Shown here one piece after another: positions 32,551 through 35,843 of a DNA stretch of 35,843 nt. A model generated the notes under the pieces. The model saw nothing but the letters and a program-made list of their open reading frames with translations, did not search any database and had not been told where the DNA came from. Each line of letters begins with the position of its first letter. Position 1 is the stretch's first letter. The position numbers and the translations under genes were made by a program. Source of the DNA: CAZWRV01 sp964636325 (lineage in GTDB: Bacteria > Verrucomicrobiota > Lentisphaeria > Victivallales > GWF2-50-93). Where the stretch lies: NCBI GenBank assembly GCA_964636325.1, contig CAZWRV010000064.1, forward strand, positions 1 through 35,843. Direction: 5' to 3'.

Positions 32551-33558
32551 ATGACCCAAATCTTTCACTACTTGGGCGGTCTTTTCCTCGGATGGTCGCT
32601 TGGCGCCAACGATTCGGCGAACATTTTCGGAACCGCAGTGAGCTCGAAGATGGTCAGGTTCAGGCTCGCCGTCTGTCTGCTAGCCGTGTTCGTTGTACTC
32701 GGCGCCGTATGCGATGGTAGGAACGGCATCCTGACTCTCAGCAAGGAGCTCAGACGGAAGAACGAACTTGACACGGCGGCCCTTCCCCGGCAGAAGCTCG
32801 AGGCCGCCAGGTCGAAGGCGCTGCAGGTAGCGATGACCGTGTCATATGCGGCCGCCTTGTGCGTCACGATAATGACTCTCCTGAAGCTTCCCGTCTCAAG
32901 TTCCCAGGCCGTGGTCGGAGCCATTGTCGGCGTCGGAATATTGCAGGGGAACCTCAGCTCGGCTGGCCTCTCCAAGATCGTCGTGTGCTGGGTCGGGACT
33001 CCGATAGGCGCCGCGCTGTTCGCTTTCGCGTTCTACTATCTCCTCAGATTGCTGCTCAGGAAATGGAGCCCGACCGTCTTCACCTATGATCCGGTGATGT
33101 CACTGCTCCTTGTCGTATGCGGCTGCTACGGCGCCTACGCGCTCGGCGCCAACAACGTGGCAAACGTCTCGGCGATCTTCGTCGGAGACGGAATGCTGAC
33201 CGTCGGCCAGGCCGCCCTCTTTGGCGGAATATGCATAGCCGTCGGAGCGCTAACATATTCCAAGCCCGTCATGCTCAGCGTCGGCAAGGGAATCGCCCCG
33301 CTCAACGCCTTCTCCGCCCTGGTCTGCGTCCTTGCGGAGGCAGTAACAGTCCACGTATATGCAATCATCGGCGTTCCCGTCTCCACCTCGCAGGCCATTG
33401 TCGGCGCAGTCATAGCCATCGGCCTCATCAAGGGCATACAGACCATCAACCTCAAGATGGTCGCGGAAATATTCTCCGGCTGGATCGCCACACCCTTCGT
33501 CGCCGGACTCCTTTCCATGCTCATCTACTACGTCGCCAACCTCCGTTACATTCCTTGA
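32551..33558 (+). CDS. pit: PiT-family inorganic phosphate permease
   Basis: A 335-residue membrane protein with about ten helices. The inverted-repeat signature of PiT carriers is present twice: GANDSAN (18-24) and GANNVAN (199-205), each followed later by PVSSSQA and PVSTSQA. These carry metal-phosphate with protons or sodium across the inner membrane. It follows the DUF47 gene, as usual for the family, after 109 bp. No Shine-Dalgarno sequence is visible: the bases before the ATG are CGCCCCCACCCC, next to a word repeat, and no other in-frame ATG fits. The start is supported by the first GAND motif being at the usual distance from the N-terminus. Confidence 0.95.
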   Translation: MTQIFHYLGGLFLGWSLGANDSANIFGTAVSSKMVRFRLAVCLLAVFVVLGAVCDGRNGILTLSKELRRKNELDTAALPRQKLEAARSKALQVAMTVSYAAALCVTIMTLLKLPVSSSQAVVGAIVGVGILQGNLSSAGLSKIVVCWVGTPIGAALFAFAFYYLLRLLLRKWSPTVFTYDPVMSLLLVVCGCYGAYALGANNVANVSAIFVGDGMLTVGQAALFGGICIAVGALTYSKPVMLSVGKGIAPLNAFSALVCVLAEAVTVHVYAIIGVPVSTSQAIVGAVIAIGLIKGIQTINLKMVAEIFSGWIATPFVAGLLSMLIYYVANLRYIP

Positions 33559-33624
33559 ACTTGATTTTGCGATAATTAGTATTAGATTTGGAACTTCATT
33601 GGTACGAAGGTCATGGCATATGAA

Positions 33625-33677
33625 ATTATACTCCTTTAGGCTGAAAAATTTACATTTTGACGCTAAAGGAGTATAAT
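33625..33677. mobile_element. Mini palindrome related to the 184-457 element
   Basis: Perfect 15-base arms ATTATACTCCTTTAG (33625-33639) and CTAAAGGAGTATAAT (33663-33677) surround 23 bases that include CTGAAAAATTTACATTTTGA, almost identical to the left end of the element at 184-217. The interior of the longer element is missing, so this is a collapsed or minimal copy of the same family. The hairpin would be strong in single-stranded DNA or RNA. Confidence 0.75.
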
Positions 33678-33681
33678 CCAT

Positions 33682-33742
33682 GCCTAACAAATGCAAATCC
33701 AGCGGGCGTGCTACCGCCCACCGCTGCTTGTAGCCGTTAGTA
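33682..33742. other. attC-like hairpin (weak candidate)
   Basis: GCCTAAC (33682-33688, fits the R'' box) and GTTAG (33736-33740) bound a roughly 60-base segment with an inner CAGCGG/CCGCTG stem and a partly pairable TGCAA/TTGTA spacer, the general layout of integron attC sites. The right box GTTAGTA deviates from GTTRRRY. It lies just before a small damaged gene that could be a cassette. No integrase gene or second site was found, so this may be a plain hairpin. Confidence 0.22.
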
Positions 33743-33763
33743 AAAGAAGGGGAGAAAACGCAA

Positions 33764-34329
33764 ATGTCAACGGAATTGACCTGGCGGAAAGCGATTGAAA
33801 CGGTTCTTGGATCGTCCCCGACACCGCTTCACTACAACGACATTGCGGAACGAATTATTTCGGAGGGACTTCGCCATAAGATCGGTGCCACTCCAGCCGC
33901 GACGGTCAACGCCCATATATCCGCATCCATCAAGCATGACGGCAAATCCTCCCCATACATACGGGTATCCAAGGGTACATTCGCGCTCAAATCGAGTGGC
34001 GCGACGGCCATGATCATCCCCAAGAAACTCACGCCGGAAGTTGCGGAGTCTGACGAGGAGGAACAGTATGAGATCATTTCCTCGTTCGGCATGTTTTGGC
34101 GCAAGGATGCCATAGAGTGGGGGGCAAATCCGAAGCTCCTCGGTATGCAGCAGATCGGAGCAACCCCGGTGGACTTCTGCAAGCAATTCTTATTGAGGCA
34201 TTGGAACCGCGACAGAACCGGAAGCGTGGCGACGATCTTGCCGCCGTTGAGTATATCCAGATGGTTGATCCCGAGATCGAGAAGAAGAAGGTCAAAGCGA
34301 CCTTGGATGTGGCACTGAGCAAATTGTAA
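33764..34329 (+). pseudogene. HARE-HTH protein with internal deletion and frameshift
   Basis: The first frame encodes a HARE-HTH winged-helix domain (about residues 5-72: WRKAIETVLGSSPTPLHYNDIAERII, then TVNAHISASIK and FALKSSG) and continues to FGMFWRKDAIEWGANPKLLGMQQIGATPVDFCKQ. There it turns into arginine-rich nonsense and stops at 34318. In another frame the text resumes as AILIEALEPRQNRKRGDDLA...ALSKL and stops at 34329. From memory, full-length relatives have a GIY-YIG-like nuclease region between these two segments. The two ends share the bases GCAA near 34176, so a deletion at short homology with a frame change fits. GGGGAG precedes the ATG at 33764. Confidence 0.75.
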
Positions 34330-34383
34330 CCGTTGAACACCCTTGGAACGTCCTCGGGTTGGTATCCAATTGTCCGGCGTGGA

Positions 34384-34422
34384 TAAATATTCAGTGAACT
34401 ACGTCACTTCACTGAATATTTA
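34384..34422. repeat. 15-bp-arm palindrome between convergent genes
   Basis: TAAATATTCAGTGAA (34384-34398) and TTCACTGAATATTTA (34408-34422) are perfect arms with a 9-base loop. It lies between the damaged HARE-HTH gene and the sugar epimerase gene, so it could serve as a bidirectional terminator, although it is AT-rich and lacks a clean U-tract. It could equally be a mobile or conserved palindrome. Confidence 0.65.
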
Positions 34423-34453
34423 CTGGCGCGGCACGCGCTCCCGATGGTGGCCC

Positions 34454-35626
34454 CTATTTTAAGCCCGTGCCTGCCTGCAGCTCCATGCACTTGAGGAGCA
34501 TCCTCGGAAGGTGGAAGAAGCATTTCCATTTTCCGCCCTTGAGGAACGAGGTCGGTTCGCCGCGGCGGTTCAGATAGGCGAACCACTCGCCGTGCCCCGG
34601 ATCCGGGAAGCGCTTCCAGGTCCATTTGTCGAGCTTGAGATACCACTTCAGGAATTCCCTGCGGCCGGTGAGCCTGTAAGCCATGAGCACCGCGATGATC
34701 GCCTCGCAGTGGACCCACCACAGCTTCATGTCCCACTGCAGTTCGGGATTGGGCCTGCCGCAGGCGTCCATGAAGTAGTAAATTCCGCCGAACTTCCTGT
34801 CCCAAGCGAAGTCGAGAGTCGAGAGGATGACTTCGCAGGCGTTCTCGACCGTCGCCCTGTCGCCGGTGAGCTTCGACACTTCCATCAGGAACCACATCGC
34901 CTCGAGAACATGCCCGGGGTTCAGGTGGCGGCCCGCCACGGATTCAAGGTCGAAGCCGCCGCCACTTGGGACGTTTTCAAAGACCAGCCCCGTCTTACGG
35001 TTCCAGAACGTCCTGAAGATGTATGATGCCGTCTCTCTCATCTCCTTCAGCGTGCCTTGGCCGCCCAGGCAGTCCCGCATGATGATTGAGAGGTTGGCCT
35101 TCATCATGTGGAAGCCAAGCGTGTCGTAGGAGACCGGGCTGAGCCTCTTGTTCCATTCGCCTTTCGGGTTCTCGCGCCTCGAAAGATATTCCTTGTATGA
35201 CGAGACAGCCTCGTCCATGAACCTTTTCTCGCCGGTGGCCTTGAAGAGCGCAGCGCTGCCCATGCATGCGAAGCATTCGGAATATATGCTGTATGGGGCG
35301 ACTGACGGCGTCCCGTCCCTCAGCAGCGAAAAGTAGTAGCGGCCCTTCGCATCCTTTCCGTGCTTTGTCAGAAATTCAAACCCGTCCCTGGCGAGGGCGA
35401 GCCAGCGCCTCTTCTTTTCCAGGACGCTGTAAAGCTCGCAGAACATCCACACGATGCGCCACTGCATCCACATGAACTTCTCGGTGTCGTAGACCTTCCC
35501 GTCCCTGTCCAGGCAGTTGAAGTAACCGCCGAACCTGCGATCCGGACAGTTCTTCTCCCAGAATGGAACGATATTCGAGACCAGCTCCTTCCGGTATCTA
35601 GAGAAATCCTTCTGCATGGCTTTCAT
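34454..35626 (-). CDS. AGE-family sugar 2-epimerase
   Basis: A 390-residue alpha/alpha-barrel enzyme of the N-acylglucosamine 2-epimerase/cellobiose 2-epimerase family. Conserved positions are present: Q55-W56-R57 in MQWRIVW, H234 and H239 in RHLNPGH, WWVHCEA (H306), and H372 in FFHLPRM. The His pair and Arg are the catalytic type in this family. Known members act on N-acetylglucosamine, mannose or cellobiose; which applies here cannot be told. The start at 35626 (MKAMQKDFSRYRK) has AGAGGA six bases upstream; the longer frame to 35839 translates repeat DNA and is rejected. No signal peptide, so it is cytoplasmic. Confidence 0.93.
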   Translation of the reverse strand: MKAMQKDFSRYRKELVSNIVPFWEKNCPDRRFGGYFNCLDRDGKVYDTEKFMWMQWRIVWMFCELYSVLEKKRRWLALARDGFEFLTKHGKDAKGRYYFSLLRDGTPSVAPYSIYSECFACMGSAALFKATGEKRFMDEAVSSYKEYLSRRENPKGEWNKRLSPVSYDTLGFHMMKANLSIIMRDCLGGQGTLKEMRETASYIFRTFWNRKTGLVFENVPSGGGFDLESVAGRHLNPGHVLEAMWFLMEVSKLTGDRATVENACEVILSTLDFAWDRKFGGIYYFMDACGRPNPELQWDMKLWWVHCEAIIAVLMAYRLTGRREFLKWYLKLDKWTWKRFPDPGHGEWFAYLNRRGEPTSFLKGGKWKCFFHLPRMLLKCMELQAGTGLK

Positions 35627-35673
35627 AATATCCTCTTCTTGAGTCTTGTACCTCTTTGTCGGTAGCTTTGCCG

Positions 35674-35709
35674 CTATCTTTGTCGTCTTCCGGAGGGTTG
35701 AGCCGAGCT
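35674..35709 (-). repeat. Leader-type repeat, copy 2
   Basis: It matches 79-114 at 34 of 36 positions and lies 48 bases upstream of the epimerase start, in the same orientation as the gene. It overlaps the first hairpin of the cloverleaf-type element. Between it and the ATG, GACAAAGA-type words continue. Confidence 0.65.
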
Positions 35710-35739
35710 CAACCGCGGCGGAGCCCGGCTCCGCCCTCC
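35692..35739. repeat. Cloverleaf-type palindromic repeat, copy B
   Basis: Outer GGAG/CTCC (35692-35695, 35736-35739) encloses GGTTGAGC/GCTCAACC (35696-35714, CGA loop) and GGCGGAGCC/GGCTCCGCC (35717-35735). It is the reverse-oriented relative of 20594-20670; the stem tips that are AT in copy A are GC in both hairpins here, so pairing is kept. Confidence 0.75.
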
Positions 35740-35843
35740 ATCGAGTTCCTGACCGACAGAATCCCGAGCGCTTTGCCTCGGGGAGCGCCACTCCCCTGAA
35801 ACTCGCCTCGAAGTGGCGTAGACATTCCTGTCTGCGCAATCCG
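35740..35843. repeat. Right-edge intergenic palindromic text
   Basis: No gene is seen. Small stems occur: GGGGAG/CTCCCC (35779-35795 region), CGCCACT/AGTGGCG and AGACA/TGTCT with a TTCC loop near the edge. A leftward open frame through here is rejected as coding because it runs through these repeats. Confidence 0.4.

Noticed and set aside
35627..35839. N-terminal extension of the sugar epimerase
   Set aside because: It translates the cloverleaf and leader repeats; a good binding site precedes the ATG at 35626.

Overview
The window looks like a chromosomal segment of a Gram-negative bacterium of the PVC superphylum, most likely Lentisphaerota (Victivallales-like). This is inferred from gene content, not from a marker gene. 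The pointers are a prepilin-type protein (FTLIELLVVIAIIAIL) beside a heparinase-like protein, a ceramidase-family protein and tandem amidohydrolases; DUF6785/OPT-like membrane proteins; an AGE-type sugar epimerase; and GC-rich genes separated by unusual AT-rich 'word' repeats. A tolB gene supports an outer membrane. No tRNA, rRNA, CRISPR array or complete transposon was seen.

Layout. Positions 1-537 hold no gene but carry a repeated leader segment and a MITE-like element. From 17312 down to 538 nearly everything reads leftward: a HEAT-repeat protein, a DUF6785-like membrane protein with an inserted beta domain, a 1677-residue fusion of a degenerate M28 peptidase with an FtsX-type permease, an OPT-like membrane protein, a short MacB/FtsX-type permease, two duplicated LolD/MacB-type ATPases, a PqqD-like protein, and a histidine kinase whose ATP-binding motifs are degraded. 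Short gaps and overlaps between 12547 and 2118 suggest one coupled transcript, and I propose that these genes form one envelope complex of unknown function. From 17609 to 24759 genes read rightward: a heparinase-like protein that appears to lack its N-terminus, behind an AraC-like tandem operator; a prepilin-type protein; a neutral-ceramidase-like hydrolase; and two overlapping amidohydrolase-like genes, the first without catalytic residues. An SDR sugar epimerase and a DinG helicase follow on the minus strand.

From 27946 to 33558 come tolB, lipA and an apparent phosphate module: an intact histidine kinase paralogous to the degenerate one, a DUF47/PhoU-like protein and a PiT permease. After it lie a collapsed MITE-like palindrome, an attC-like hairpin and a HARE-HTH gene whose middle appears deleted with a frameshift. 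The window ends with a minus-strand AGE-family epimerase whose leader resembles the one at the left edge.

The most unusual material is: (1) the envelope locus with its degenerate M28/FtsX fusion; (2) the active/degenerate pairs of kinases and amidohydrolases; (3) structured intergenic elements, including a cloverleaf family with compensatory base changes and several 15-bp-arm palindromes. Function statements rest on motifs read by eye; no database search was possible.
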